NCBI GenBank assembly: GCA_003254905.1
Contig: QANU01057964.1
Span: 1 to 64,000 of the forward strand
Source: Nissolia schottii
Taxonomy: Eukaryota > Streptophyta > Magnoliopsida > Fabales > Fabaceae
Length of the DNA stretch: 64,000 nt
Reading direction: 5' to 3'
Below, piece after piece: positions 11,501-23,559 of the stretch; the stretch's first letter is position 1, and each line of letters starts with the position of its first letter. The position numbers were made by a program, and so were the translations under genes. The notes under the pieces are model-generated. The model made no database searches. It saw only the letters and a list, made by a program, of their open reading frames with translations, and was not told the origin of the DNA.

Positions 11501-13771
11501 ATTTTTAAAATTTAAAATTTTAATTTTTAAAATTATAAGTCATAGATCAAATTAATTTATCAATTCATTATAATTCACATTTTTACTAATTTTAAAGATT
11601 AAACTAATCAAGACTTACCATATTAAGGACTAAAACTAATCTTATTCTAGCCAAATTATAGATAAAACCCTCCGTTAATAATTTTGGTTCCACCTAAACC
11701 ATGTTCAGGTCGAGGCACAGCTGTCATATGGATCAATGAAGGATATCTGTTTGTTTTCTTTAAAACAAATAATATTGTTTAAAATTTTGCTATGTTGTAC
11801 TTGAAACCCTGGCTCAATTATTTTTTATTATGGGGGGTCGTAATTTGTAAGTATATGTGAATAATGACTCATAAGTCAGAAAATACACCTATATAAAATG
11901 TAGCAATTATCTGCTAGCTAGCTAGTGATACTCAATGCTAGGACGAAATTGCTTTAACAAAGGTTTAGGAGTATATTTTCATTATAAATCTCCCCGTTGA
12001 GATTTATAAACATGTCTTAACAAAAAGTGTTAAGTGCACTTACTTTTTTTGCACTTCCCACATTAGTTTTAAGTGCTCTTGCAGGGGGAAAAAAAGCGTT
12101 ATATTCCTTTATTCTATTTACCATTTGGCACGTTCATTTTCTGTCATTTCTTTTTTTTTTTTTATTACAATTTTAATAAAATGGCTAAACATAATTTAAA
12201 AATATAAATATCTTATAAAAATTAAATAAATATGTTATCGTGAAAAATAAATATGTTATCCCATAAAAAAATTATCATAAATTTAAGCCTATATTAACGT
12301 CTTGCTAAGACAACGAACGACACGCACTTATTCTCGATCCAGCGAAATCCAAATATTCATTCTATTTTTAAATTCCAATTATTTACATGAGATATAGGAT
12401 AAGAGTATATCTCATTCCATTAGACCTAGCTAGCTAGATTTGATCTAGTGGACAAAGTGTGCAAACAATTAGCACAGTGGTGTGAATCTGATGCTTCCTT
12501 GCAACATTGAGAAGTGGCAATAGTGGGATGAGACGTACGTCTCTGTTTCAGGTGTTGTGGTGATTAGTTTAACTAATGTTGACAATGGAATCTCAAATTA
12601 ATCCTATCAAGCTACATTGGGAGAAAATTTTAATGTCCTACAATATACTTAAGCTATATTTTAAGAATATCATTAATTATTAATTTCTAATCAATAATAT
12701 TTAAAAAATATATATTGAATAAAATATCAATAGTTGATAATGTCTTAAGATATGTATTAAATGTACTTCAATAACATATAAAGAATTTTTTTGATATGCA
12801 TATATTCCACAGTTTCGTGTAATATCTAGAGCTACAGTCCTACCCACTCGTCAAGCGAATAAAATAATCAATCAGCAATTTTTTTTAATTATATTAAGTT
12901 TAGGATAAAAACTAAATATCTTTTTTCAAAAAAAAAAAATCTTCAACATACATGCCTTGGACTAGGGTAAGTTTGGATGCACACACTATTATGATATATA
13001 GATTTGATTTAAAAGGTTATAAATTTTATGAAGTGACAATTATTATCAATTGGGGGGGGAGTAATATTAATTTAGTTTAAAGAGTTTTAATGTTTATTTT
13101 ATTTTTGGTACATGACTAGGATATTGATTGATGTCGGTTTGATGATTAATTCCGTCTATATGCATCTTGAAGGGTGAGACAACTGATCTAAAAGTTTAAG
13201 TTATTTTATACTTAAAGTTAATGATCAAATCTCTGACATTTTGTTTAAAGAAGAGAAGTGACTTTCATTTTGCCACAATCTCTAAATTTAATGTTTACTT
13301 TATGTTGAGTTTAATTTTACATTTTGAAAATTAAAGTGGCATGAAATACATCTTCGTAAAGTACCGATTTAATTTGAACAAAATTAATTAAAATTAAGTA
13401 AATTATAAATATTAAGTACGAGTAGTAAATGACATTTCTTGTATTTTCCTTTTTCTATCTATGGAAGCAAGCAGGCTCTTACATTAATTAATTTTTAAGT
13501 TATAATAACAAGTCACCTATTGTGTTGTTCTACGTGGCGAGATATGAGTGGTTGGAACAAGTGCCGTACGTCGGTGAATGCAACTCCGTTAAACGAGCCG
13601 CAATTTCGGCTACTTTACGGTGCACGCTCAACGGCCCCCACCTTCTGCATCTATCTTTTTATTATCCTTTCTTTCACGACCTTTTTCCATATTTAATATA
13701 TTTATTTTAGTAATATTTCCACTCCATGCCCTTTGAAATAAACTAGTGTATTTTATTTGTGTCTATCAAAT
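8545..13771. other. AT-rich intergenic spacer
   Basis: No convincing gene. The text at 8700-8910 has recurring CGACACACTGCATACAC and GTGTCTGAAAGTGTCC-like phrases of the kind found in some plant DNA transposon debris, followed by very AT-rich DNA. Similar AT-rich text recurs at 10770-11200. A MITE lies at 9514-9781. A short less AT-rich patch at 13530-13660 has a 62-aa frame, but I see no domain in it. Confidence 0.5.
9514..9781. mobile_element. MITE-like element (GTTAAA...TTTAAC type)
   Basis: About 268 bp with AT-rich inverted ends. One end reads GTTAAACATGTACTTTTGTCC and the other ends GAGATTAAAAACATATTTAAC. The interior carries ACAATTAACTTGACAACTTAG and the mirrored CAACAATTAACAACTTGACGG. 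It closely resembles the element at 26028-26349. It has no ORF. The class is not assigned. Confidence 0.6.
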
Positions 13772-13787
13772 ATTAAACATGAGATAC

Positions 13788-13969
13788 CCACGGGAATTAG
13801 TCTTGAATAGTAAGCGGCTTAGTATCGTTTAAGTAAGGTCTCGAATTCGAGACCTTGTGTACATAGTTATTCTCGCTAGGAGACACACCTGATACAGCCA
13901 GGTGCGAGACCTGAGTTGACCCGAATAAGTCAAGACAAAGCTTTGGAATCAGGCAGACAACAAAAAAAA
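13788..13969 (+). mobile_element. tRNA-derived SINE, copy 1
   Basis: A 182-bp element ending in a run of nine As. It is flanked by a 16-bp direct repeat, ATTAAACATGAGATAC at 13772-13787 and ATTAAACATGAAATAC at 13970-13985 (one mismatch), which is the hallmark of LINE-machinery insertion. A box-B-like GAATTCGAGACC lies inside. Box A is degraded here but clear in the sister copy at 48186-48374, with which it shares text over almost its whole length. Confidence 0.85.
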
Positions 13970-13985
13970 ATTAAACATGAAATAC

Positions 13986-15156
13986 AAAAAATAAAGAAAA
14001 AAGTAAATGAAAATGTTAATAACTTAAAAATTTTTAAAAACGGAAAAGATGTTATTTGTCAATAAAGAAACTGCTACTTGTCCATTTATAAAAAACTATT
14101 AAGGTTATTTAAAAAAAATTGAATACAAAAAACTTAATTTATCAATTTATACACTTTGATGAATGATAGTTAATATTTTAAAAAATAAAATGACAATTAT
14201 CATTCATTAAAATGTGTTAGTTAATTTTTTAGACTTTTCAAACATTGCTCAATAGATAAACTATTATTAGTACTACATATTGATAAGAGAAATTTTTAGA
14301 TGACTTTAGAGGATATTTAATGCATGCTAAAAAAAATATTATAAGCATTTGATTTTTCATTTTAGATACCAAACGTTGTATAGACAATTATGAGCTGCAT
14401 TATACCATGCCATCGCTACACCCAAATCATAATCTTCAAGAATATCCTAATGTTTTTGCAATCCCACCAAACATACTTTTCTGGCGTTGGTGGTGCGATT
14501 TGGTTGAAGACCGGATAAAATTCTTTTTTTTTTTTCCCAATCATCTCTGTAAATTGCCTTTACTGCTTGGAGGATTGGCTTACCCCGAAATGTTAATGTC
14601 TTTAAAGATAAGCTACTTATACGATAAGACAACGTTTATTTTATTTATTAAAATAAGATAGAAATACTGAGATATAAAGTTTGTTTACACAAAAAATTAT
14701 ATCCCAAGACAGAAAATTTATGTATTTTATATACTTCTATTTTATTGGGACACATGAACACAACCTTTCACAGTAAAATAATGTGTTTTTTTTAAAAAAA
14801 AATTGTTAAAGTAATGCAATAAAAATATTTTATGTCATTTAAAGTGTATTTTCTATATTATCTTTAAAAATCAAACAAAATAAAATATAAATACAAATAA
14901 GTTTATCTTTTATATTGTCACCAAATATAATATAAGACTGGTTGGTATGTATCTGTCTTTATATATCTGTCCTTATGTCTCTATATTCCAATCTTAAGTC
15001 AGCAACTAAACGCAACCTAAGAAATTGTTTAATAATATTTTTAAATTAAACGCACGTTTACCACTTCAAATCAAGTGTTGTCTAAATTCATATAATAAAT
15101 ATATACTTATTGTGTTTCAGTCTCACCCTCAACTTTTCAACAAAATATGAGAATTA

Positions 15157-15197
<41 letters not shown>

Positions 15198-15330
15198 ATA
15201 GCAGTACAAAATTATTTGAATGAAAGTTATTACATTTGATAATATATTTAATAATATATTACTTTTTATTATAATTACATATAACCATTAATACATAAGA
15301 CATTGTTGAAAATTAATACATAATCGAGAT
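13986..15330. other. AT-rich spacer with (AT)n microsatellite
   Basis: No gene seen. A pure AT dinucleotide run of about 19 units occupies 15159-15196. An 84-aa frame at 14407 has no recognisable domain and overlaps one on the other strand. Confidence 0.55.
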
Positions 15331-15837
15331 GAGTGAGGATATAAGACTTCTACAAGTCAGTTCACTCCTCACCTCATTTTGGGTTGACTAATTGAACTCA
15401 CCTCATCTCGAAACGACTTACTGAAGAACCGTAATTATTAATAGTAATGATATTTATAAATGCTCGCTGGCATATTTATGTGTAACGGCTTTATGCATTA
15501 TGAGTATTTCTGAAGGCTTTAATCAACTCAATTAAGTCTCACCTAAGTTGTTACAAAGGCATATTAAAGGCTATCCAACAACCAAAATGATCATAACCAT
15601 GACAGACTATATAAGAGAAAGTAACGCTTATGCTCAAATATGATCAATCTACCTCAGTTACACTTAACACCTAAGAAATACACTTACTTGGGCGTCGAGG
15701 GGCTTTTACAGGTACTGCTGCCGCTCAAACTTACCACCATCACCATTCCTAGATATAACAATTGTGTTCATCATCTCACCAGTTCTTGAGTTGTGCTCAA
15801 GGTTTGAGTTACAAATTTATGTTGGATACTTTTGTAA
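15330..15837 (+). mobile_element. Probable 5' LTR of E2
   Basis: The region directly before the primer-binding site holds a TATA-like box (ACTATATAAGAG, 15607-15618) and a CT-rich leader, as expected for an LTR. The 3' border is set by the primer site at 15841. The 5' border is not supported, because no second LTR copy exists in the window for comparison. Confidence 0.4.
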
Positions 15838-15840
15838 AAT

Positions 15841-15858
15841 TGGCGCCATGTGTGGGAA
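15841..15858 (+). other. Primer-binding site of E2
   Basis: TGGCGCCATGTGTGGGAA directly follows the LTR-like region. It differs only slightly from the TTGGCGCCGTCTGTGGGGA of E3 at the same relative place, which supports a shared tRNA primer. Confidence 0.65.
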
Positions 15859-15919
15859 CGACAAGCTATTCCAATGATAGGTGACTCGATTCCATATCTT
15901 TTCAATTTCACCAAGCGAG

Positions 15920-16490
15920 ATGATGAATTCAACCACTCATCGTTCCAAGTTTCAAGTTAGTCGACGTCCTACTATACCTTATGGATTGACTGCTACAGAT
16001 TTTGGAACAAATCCTTAGAGGGACCGCCCTAGGCGACTTGATCAGAGACCTCGGGTACCGACACATCCTGCTGTTACAAACAGACAGTAGGAGTAGACCC
16101 AACTCAAGCAATGGAAGTTCTCCAAGATCTACGTGACTTGGTTAGGGGACAGTAATAGAGGATTGAAATGCTTGAGTCAGGAAGGCATGGGAGTTTGTAT
16201 TAATCTTTGTAAAGCATGCAAAGTCATGAACAACATTCACATTTGCAGTACGGTACTAATCTCCAAAATCACCTTAACTAACAAAGGCAAGTGCGAGGTA
16301 GTATTCAACAACCCGTGCCGAAGTTGGAAATCAGAAAAGGTGAGGAAATCAAAGGTGAACTTCATTCCTTATTACCTCCACTTCCATGGATCTGGTGTGG
16401 AGTTTCGATGGAGTCTTAGGATTCATCAGAACCTTGGGAGGGAGCCAAAAGAAATAGAGAGGGTGAGTATGAGGCAATTGGAAAGGAGAA
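15920..16490 (+). pseudogene. E2 gag, N-terminal part, decayed
   Basis: This stretch lies between the primer site and the inserted solo LTR, where gag should begin. Only broken frames are seen; one of 143 aa (16133-16564) runs into the LTR and so is not a real protein end. The host sequence resumes at 21115 with clear gag homology, so the assignment is mainly by position. Confidence 0.45.
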
Positions 16491-17049
16491 TTGTAACATC
16501 CCAATTTTTTCCCTTACCGAGATTTCACGTAATAAATAATTATGAGCCGATTATTGAGATGTGAAAATTAAATTATTAAATTTAATTCCTAAAAATCTCA
16601 GTTAAAATTAGGGTTTCGTGATCTCAAGAAATATCGTGAAATTCGGGACGATTTTCAGTCTGACCTGGAATTTTTCTAGATGTCCACGGTATCAGTAAAA
16701 TACATTATTACAGAGAAAAATTTACGAATACCTTGAACGGACATAAATTCTTATAAGGAAAATTAGTAGATTGCGACTGTGTGTCCATATAATTTTTAGG
16801 GCATCCGCACACGAGCAACAAACGACCGAACGTGATCAATCATGATTGAAATTTGGCCATGTTGGCCAAATTTCCCAACTATCTCACGTGGCTCATCAGC
16901 CACCAAAATAAACACACACACATGGAAAAGAAAGGAAAAGTCAACAAAGTCATTTTCTTTCCATCCTTATCCAATTCTTTTTCTTTTTCTTTCTCTTTTC
17001 CTTTCTTAAGTCAAAATTGGCTTTTGAAGCAGCACACGGCATTGTGGCC

Positions 17050-17070
17050 TTGGCTATATATATAGTCAAC
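17050..17070 (+). promoter_or_regulatory. TATA box of the LTR at 16492
   Basis: TTGGCTATATATATAGTC lies about 560 bp into the LTR, followed by a transcribed-leader-like region. The same place in sister LTRs has TATATAAA (28456) or TATAAATA (32718, 39012). Confidence 0.6.
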
Positions 17071-17466
17071 CATTGGCTTTGTTTCTTCAGTTTTCCTTGA
17101 AGAAAAACTCTACCCGTACACTATGTCGTTACTCTGCAGTAACCGAAATAAGGCCAGATCACCACATGGCGATCCCCGTATTTTCCTCATAACATTCCCT
17201 CAAAATTATCCTTGTAACTCACAAGTCCTTATCACGGATTTTCATCTGGTGGAAAAACAATCGCCGAAGCTCTCTCAGGGTTTTTTTGCAAAGCCATATA
17301 ACTCAATCCGAGGTAGGTGTCCATAACCCACTACTTGTGTGGTTTGATTTAATGCTTTTATGAGTATATATTTATGTTATGATTGCTGTGAAATAGTTGC
17401 CGAAATTGGAAAAGAAACTTGGAGAAAATGGAAGAAAACAAAATTGTGAGCATGCCTGGTTCCCAA

Positions 17467-17730
17467 GTCATTCGAATGACTACTGGAAATTCACCAACCA
17501 GGGAGAAAAATAATTAGGTCATTCGAATGAATAGCTATGGTCATTCGAATGACCCATCAATTTTATAAAATAGACCGCAAACTTTACAAGGTCTATAGTA
17601 CAAACTTTACAAGGGTCATTCAAATGACTAGCCTAAGTCATTCGAATAACTCATGATTTTTACCCATCTGGGAGCTAAAGGTCCTAGCCATTCGAATAAC
17701 CATTGATAGGTAATTCAAATGACCAAGGGT
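17467..17730. repeat. Cluster of GTCATTCGAATGAC palindromes in a TGTAACATCCC LTR
   Basis: About eight intact or slightly changed copies, beginning 412 bp downstream of the LTR's TATA box. The same motif forms the cluster at 7055-7200 in an unrelated LTR. Sister LTRs carry CCGCTGAGCGG-type motifs at this place instead. Confidence 0.85.
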
Positions 17731-18154
17731 TTTGAGGTCCTACGATTTTTTGACCTAAGGTTATGCCTACTTATGGTTTCTAACCTAGCGCTTTGCTTAT
17801 CTAGGGTTTGTTGACCTAGGGTTTGCTCATGCACCAGTCCCAACAAGCATTAGACTCAGTGAATGATACGCATATATTAATATGAATGTTCATAACATTA
17901 TGTGATACATGCATATACATCATGAGGACTCGGTTGTCAATAGGACGTTACGACAACCCTAGTAAGATAAAAGTTAAAGTCGCCTAAATATGTTAAGATA
18001 AAGAATGGACATAGGGAAAAAGTAACGACAAGGTTAGTACATCATAAAGTTTAAAGAATGAAAGCACGTCCCCAGAGTTATGGATAAGTCAAATCAAAGA
18101 AAGAAAGAGCAACAACGAGCATATGGTACAAGTAAAGAAGGCATGAATTTCCCG

Positions 18155-18458
18155 TCAACAGGAGAGTCGAGGTGTTACGTTTACCAGACCACAGGAGAGT
18201 CGGGATCTCCGGAGGGTCCGAGCTCCCGACCACAGGAGAGTCAGGGTGTTCAGACAACTCGACCATAGGAGAGTCGAGGTATTAGGTCACTAGACCACAT
18301 GAGAGTCTGGGTGTCTTGGGTGTTCCTGGCCACAGGAGAATCTAGAATACCCTGGGGATGAGCCGAGTCTGAATATTTCTCCTGACCACAGGAGAGTCTG
18401 GGAGTCCCTTGACCACAGGAGAGTACGGGGAGGTCCGACCACAAGAGAGTTTGGAAAG
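18155..18458. repeat. CCACAGGAGAGTC minisatellite
   Basis: Nine near-copies of ACCACAGGAGAGTCNGGG, spaced about 25-55 bp, run into the N gap. Three further copies lie at 20077-20210 beyond the gap and the inserted LTR piece. The array is part of the LTR leader region. I do not see it in the other LTR copies. Confidence 0.8.
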
Positions 18459-19240
18459 NNNNNNNNNNNNNNNNNNNNNNNNNNNNNNNNNNNNNNNNNN
18501 NNNNNNNNNNNNNNNNNNNNNNNNNNNNNNNNNNNNNNNNNNNNNNNNNNNNNNNNNNNNNNNNNNNNNNNNNNNNNNNNNNNNNNNNNNNNNNNNNNNN
18601 NNNNNNNNNNNNNNNNNNNNNNNNNNNNNNNNNNNNNNNNNNNNNNNNNNNNNNNNNNNNNNNNNNNNNNNNNNNNNNNNNNNNNNNNNNNNNNNNNNNN
18701 NNNNNNNNNNNNNNNNNNNNNNNNNNNNNNNNNNNNNNNNNNNNNNNNNNNNNNNNNNNNNNNNNNNNNNNNNNNNNNNNNNNNNNNNNNNNNNNNNNNN
18801 NNNNNNNNNNNNNNNNNNNNNNNNNNNNNNNNNNNNNNNNNNNNNNNNNNNNNNNNNNNNNNNNNNNNNNNNNNNNNNNNNNNNNNNNNNNNNNNNNNNN
18901 NNNNNNNNNNNNNNNNNNNNNNNNNNNNNNNNNNNNNNNNNNNNNNNNNNNNNNNNNNNNNNNNNNNNNNNNNNNNNNNNNNNNNNNNNNNNNNNNNNNN
19001 NNNNNNNNNNNNNNNNNNNNNNNNNNNNNNNNNNNNNNNNNNNNNNNNNNNNNNNNNNNNNNNNNNNNNNNNNNNNNNNNNNNNNNNNNNNNNNNNNNNN
19101 NNNNNNNNNNNNNNNNNNNNNNNNNNNNNNNNNNNNNNNNNNNNNNNNNNNNNNNNNNNNNNNNNNNNNNNNNNNNNNNNNNNNNNNNNNNNNNNNNNNN
19201 NNNNNNNNNNNNNNNNNNNNNNNNNNNNNNNNNNNNNNNN
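18459..19240. other. Assembly gap, 782 Ns
   Basis: Unknown sequence. Long frames that span it are artefacts. The left flank is the minisatellite and the right flank is part of a different LTR, so one border of that insertion lies in the gap. Confidence 0.99.
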
Positions 19241-20044
19241 TTTTTGAAGAAGATTTTATACAATGGCTTTGTAACAATCCTAAACTCAGGGAAGGATAAT
19301 CCTGAATAAAAAGCACTTAAAGATATGAAAATTATGGCTCAATGCTTTTCTGAGTTTTGGATTGAAAAAGACTTTGAAAGTTTTGATCAGAACATTGATC
19401 AGAACATGTAAAAAATTGCAAGAATTAATGAAAGAATGGAGTTCTGATGGTGTGTCTTTGGTTCTGCACGAATTCTGCATTATATAGGCAGTGGTGCCTG
19501 TTCATGAACCAATGCCAGAGCATATGATGCAAAACAACGCATTGTTTCATGAAAAAACACACCCATTCGAGCATGTAATCGATTACTATAGAGTGGTAAT
19601 CGATTACACACAACAAACGGCCATATTTTCAAATTTCAAAAGGTGGTAATCGATTACTGCGGGTTGGTAATCGATTACACAGTTCAAAACTTGAATAATT
19701 TTGAATTCAAGGTGCTGGTAATCGATTACACAAGCATGGTAATCAATTACTCATGCAGAAACCGAGTTTAAGTGTTTGAAACCCTTTGAAAAATGTTGCC
19801 AAATGCTATTAGGGTTTTAGAAAAATGTTAGACATGTTTATGTTAAAAAAACTTTGAGCCATTGAACTTAATATCTTTAACATGTGCTAACTATTGACAC
19901 TAGGGTAAAATCTTGAACCTTTAGTGATGTGCAGCTTGAGCCTTGAGGTTCTTTAATCTTGATCAAGTCTTCCCTTTTTTTGCTTTTTGTTGGTGTTGTT
20001 GTCGTCATCAAAACCACGCCATCAATGCTCAGAGGAAGAGTCTT
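19241..20044 (-). mobile_element. Fragment of another LTR with GTAATCGATTAC palindromes
   Basis: It interrupts the minisatellite of the surrounding LTR. On the minus strand, TGCCTATATAATGC (19477-19490) is a plausible TATA box. The palindromes lie about 85-270 bp upstream of it, so I read the fragment as a minus-strand LTR. The left end is lost in the gap. The right end is near the CATCAAAACCACGCC text, and the exact border and duplication are not defined. GTAATCGATTAC-rich LTRs are familiar from soybean-group genomes. Confidence 0.55.
19575..19750. repeat. Cluster of six GTAATCGATTAC palindromes
   Basis: Copies at 19575, 19596, 19646, 19667, 19718 and 19739; five are perfect and the last has one change (GTAATCAATTAC). 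They come as three pairs, the members of a pair 21 bp apart start to start. Confidence 0.9.
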
Positions 20045-21114
20045 CTTCACATTTGGTGTGAGTCTGGGGAGGTCTGGCCACAGGAGAGTTTGGAACGCTC
20101 TATAGACAAGCTAGTCGTGAAAAGTCCTTTAGGGGCTCGTCCACAGGGGAGTCAGGACTACCCTGAAGATATGAACGAAGTAGGGTCCCCATCCACAGGA
20201 GAGTCTGGGAACCACTCCTACCCCTCATGCATGATCAGTGATGAATGTTGATATGTTTATGTCAGTATATTCAAAATTAAGGACTACGAGAATGCATCCC
20301 AAGTATAAGTACGTGAGACAATATCACAATGCCCTGACAGTCAGGATTAGAAACCACGAGAACCTATAATTAGGTAAAGCAAGATTAGATCTCTCTTGAT
20401 CACCTAGTAATTTAGATAAAACTGCTCAAGACTAGAACGGATAATAACAAGTAGGAATTTAGTATAACTATGCCACCTAGAGACAGCCTGAGCGGCAGAA
20501 TCATAACTAAAGCAAGAACGAACAGGTATTCCCCGAAGGACCCCACTGAGAATGCAATGTTCTCACCTCCACTTCTTTATGGTTAACGATTAGCACACTG
20601 GGAGGACAAGGCATCACCAGACAACTTGGGACATTGAAGCCAAAAGTCCACCAAGAAGCAGTAGAAGCTACCCATTGTCCAACAAGCCGCGCGAAGATTA
20701 TTGTTGTGTAATGTATGACAGTTAAAACGGTCGAGAGAGGCCGTTGACTATTATGTGCAATACATGTAATATATATTATTAGTCAACTTTGTAATTGTAT
20801 TCTGGACCAGATGATTGTGTGTGTGCATATATATATATGTTATGAAATGTTCTGTATGTCAACTTCCCAGATTAGTATCACTTAAGTCTGGGAAGACTCT
20901 ATCGCTCGTATCTCTATATGACTTCTTGACACGTATGGCTTTTAATTTATAAATTAGTAAAGAACAGGGAAAAGTTTTAAAATGGTCCATATTTTTTAGT
21001 AAAGATTATTTTCAAAGCTAACATTAGGGGCTATAAGTAACCCCAACCAAAGCAGATAACAACCCTATAAGCAGTATTATGACTATAGCGTAGACTGTGA
21101 GTAAGGGTGTTACA

Positions 21115-21600
21115 AGAATCAAGTCCGAGTTGAAAATGATAGTCCCTTTTCTGACCGTGTTTCAAGTCTCATTACCGCCACATTTTGTAACTCCACAAAT
21201 GCTTCAACTTTATGATGGAACTACTGATCCTCAAGTCAATCTAACTGCTTTCAAATATAGGACCTATTTGGTAGGAATGTCGAATCCTATTAAATGTCGG
21301 GCCTTCCCGTCATCACTAATAAGGACGACAGAGAAGTGCTTTTCTTCTTTTCTTGTAAAATCTAGAAATTGTTTTGATGATATTGTTGAAAGATTTTTAG
21401 GTAGGGTTGCAACTAGTAAGTAGACAGCTCGATCATCCTTTGAGTTGTCGTTAATAAAACAAAAGGAGGGTGAATCTCTTTGTTCATATCTAGATAGATT
21501 CAACAAGGAGGCCCAATAGATTGATGAGTTGGATGATGCATAAGCAAAGTTGATTTATGAACAAGTTTGTGACAAGGAGAATTTTCCAAATCTCTCATGA
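21115..21600 (+). pseudogene. E2 gag, remainder
   Basis: After the AGAAT duplication, gag resumes with MLQLYDGTTDPQVNLTAF. This parallels the E3 gag phrase EAYDGTTDPQHHLDAF. Next come a CRAFP segment and, beyond a stop at 21421, a GESLCSYLDRFNKEA segment that parallels DESLRQYLDRFYEEC of E3. Gag would form the nucleocapsid of the retrotransposon particle. Several stops break it. Confidence 0.7.
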
Positions 21601-21956
21601 GGAAACTCCCAAAGTCGGTACATGAATTGATTCAAAGAGTTAAGGAGTACATTAATGAAGAAGAGGGAGAGTTAGTTGTGTATAGAGGAAACAAGAAACC
21701 TCATGACAAGGGGTGACATGAAGAAAAGAATAAACAAGATGGTCAAGGTCCAAAGCTTGGCAAATTCACATAATATACCAAGATGTGACTTCTTCTTGGA
21801 CAGATTTATCACGAGATATATCAAACCGAATTATTGTCAAGGTTTCCCAAACCTAAGGCATTGAAAACTTGGAAGAATGCAGATCGGACCCTTTGGTGCA
21901 TACATCATGCTGGATATGGGCATAAGACAGGATGATTTGCTAGCAGAGGTGTTTCT

Positions 21957-22581
21957 TTGAATGCAAGGAAATATCATTTGAAGGATGCCATGAATGTCTC
22001 GTCAGATTATTATACTTCGAGAAAACCTCTGGGTATGCCGATTACTTCTTTTTCTAGTGAAGATGAGATAGGCTTTATCCTGGGACATGATGATCCAATG
22101 TTCATCATGGCAGTGGTATCAAATGCAAAAATTGAAGAAGGTATTTATAGATCAAGGGAGCTCAATTGATATCTTGTACTAAGATGTATTTAATAGATTA
22201 GGTTTGAAAGAATCTGATTTATTTCCATATAATGCAAATTTGGTAGGATTCTCGAGAGAGTGGGTGCAACCTAATGGGTATATTACCTTATATGTGACAT
22301 TTGGTGATATCCCTCTATGTCGAACAGTCAAGGTAGAATTCTTAGTGGTAGATTGTGCTTTACCTTACAATGCTATCATTGGAAGGTCTACTTTGAATAA
22401 GATGGGTGTTGTGATTTTAACGGCCTGCTTGGCAATGAAATTTTCATTGAAAAGAGGGGTGATTGTTTGTGACAAGGCCGATCAAGTGGTGTCTCGTAGG
22501 ACATATAATGCTAGTCTTTATATCATAAGAAAAAAAGGACGGTTGAAGAAACTACACCAAGTTCAAGTTCATAAATGCTAG
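21957..22581 (+). pseudogene. E2 gag C-terminus and protease remnant
   Basis: The frame from 21957 contains DDPMFIMAVVSNAKIEEG, parallel to DDPMVISVTAVNAEVRR of E3 just before the protease. The protease follows in the next frame from 22204, with GFSREWVQPNGYITLYVTFG and PYNAIIGRSTLNKMG, a retropepsin-like C-terminal half. The active-site Asp region around 22160 is broken by a stop and a frame change. Confidence 0.65.
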
Positions 22582-22712
22582 AACTGCTTAAAATTGATAT
22601 GGATGTCTAGGACAAACCAAATGAGGAAAGGCCAAAAACTAAAGCAGAAGTTGAAAAAGTACAAATTGGTTCTGAAGGATAGACCACAAATATCAATCGC
22701 CATCTTTCAAAA

Positions 22713-23437
22713 ATGACTAAGTTCAGGTTAATTGATTTACTTCTAAAAAATGTTGATTTATTTTCTTGGTCTACGTCTAGTATGCCTGGAATAGATCCTA
22801 GTTTTGTTTGTCGTAAATTAGCAATACAACCTAGGATTGAGCCTGTAATTCAGAAAAGAATGAGAATGTGTCCAGAGAGACAACAGGCGGTACAAGAACA
22901 AGTAAAGAGTTTGATCGATGTTAGGTTTATAAAGGATATATAGTATCCAACATGGCTCTCCAATGTAGTTATGGTGATGAAGTCAAATGGGAAATGGATG
23001 ATGTGTGCGGATTATACGAATTTAAATAAGGTTTGTCTGAAAGATCCATATCCACTTCCTAACATTGATACTTTTGGTAGATGCTTCATCAGGATATAAA
23101 TTTCTATCCTTTATGGATGCATACTCAAGTTACAACCAAATTCGGATGCACCCTGATAATACTAAGAAAACAACTTTTTTTAACTCCAGAAGCAAATTAC
23201 TATTATAAAGTAATTCCTTTTGGTTTAAAAAATATGGGGCCAACATATCAGAGGCTAATGAATGAGGTTGTCCAAGATCTCATTGGGAAAATAATGGAGG
23301 TTTATGTCAATGACATGTTGGTGAAGAGTTGTACAAAAGACTTGGACATGAAGAGTCCAATGTCAATAAAAGAAGTACAACAATTATCAAGTAGACTTGT
23401 TGCTCTGGCAAGATTCTTAGCAACTTCATCAATGTAA
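22713..23437 (+). pseudogene. E2 reverse transcriptase remnant
   Basis: RT homology appears in two frames. The first has SSMPGIDPSFVCRKLAI, then after a stop YPTWLSNVVMV and DPYPLPNID. The second has YYKVIPFGLKNMGPTYQRLM and YVNDMLVKS. The catalytic YVDD motif reads YVND here, so an active-site Asp has become Asn. The text then jumps from LVKSCTKDLD to PMSIKEVQQLSSR, skipping about 70 residues present in E3, so there is an internal deletion near 23350. Confidence 0.75.
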
Positions 23438-23559
23438 GCAATGCCTTTCTTTAAGTTGTTAAAAGAAGGATATAACGTTTGAACGGAATGAATCTTGCAA
23501 GAATGCATTCCAAGAGTTGAAGACCTATCTGTCATCTACTCCTGTCTTAACAAGGCATG

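Larger units (their letters stand above)
16492..21114 (+). mobile_element. Solo LTR of TGTAACATCCC family, copy 1 (probably Tekay-type)
   Basis: It starts TGTAACATCCC and ends GGGTGTTACA. It is flanked by the perfect 5-bp duplication AGAAT (16487-16491 and 21115-21119), and gag of E2 continues across it. No internal domain is present, so it is a solo LTR, although the 782-N gap inside could hide more. A TATA box is at 17055-17064. It carries the GTCATTCGAATGAC cluster, a CCACAGGAGAGTC minisatellite and a piece of another LTR. Long LTRs with these ends are typical of chromovirus Tekay/Del elements in plants; that lineage call is from memory. Confidence 0.85.

Noticed and set aside
13840-13870. 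tRNA gene
   Set aside because: The box B-like sequence belongs to a SINE; no tRNA cloverleaf can be drawn around it.
18250-19316. Open frames of 296-337 aa on both strands
   Set aside because: They consist almost wholly of the 782-N gap and have no sequence support.
19575-19750. CRISPR-like array
   Set aside because: The 12-bp palindromes are too short, irregularly spaced, inside a plant LTR, and no cas genes exist.
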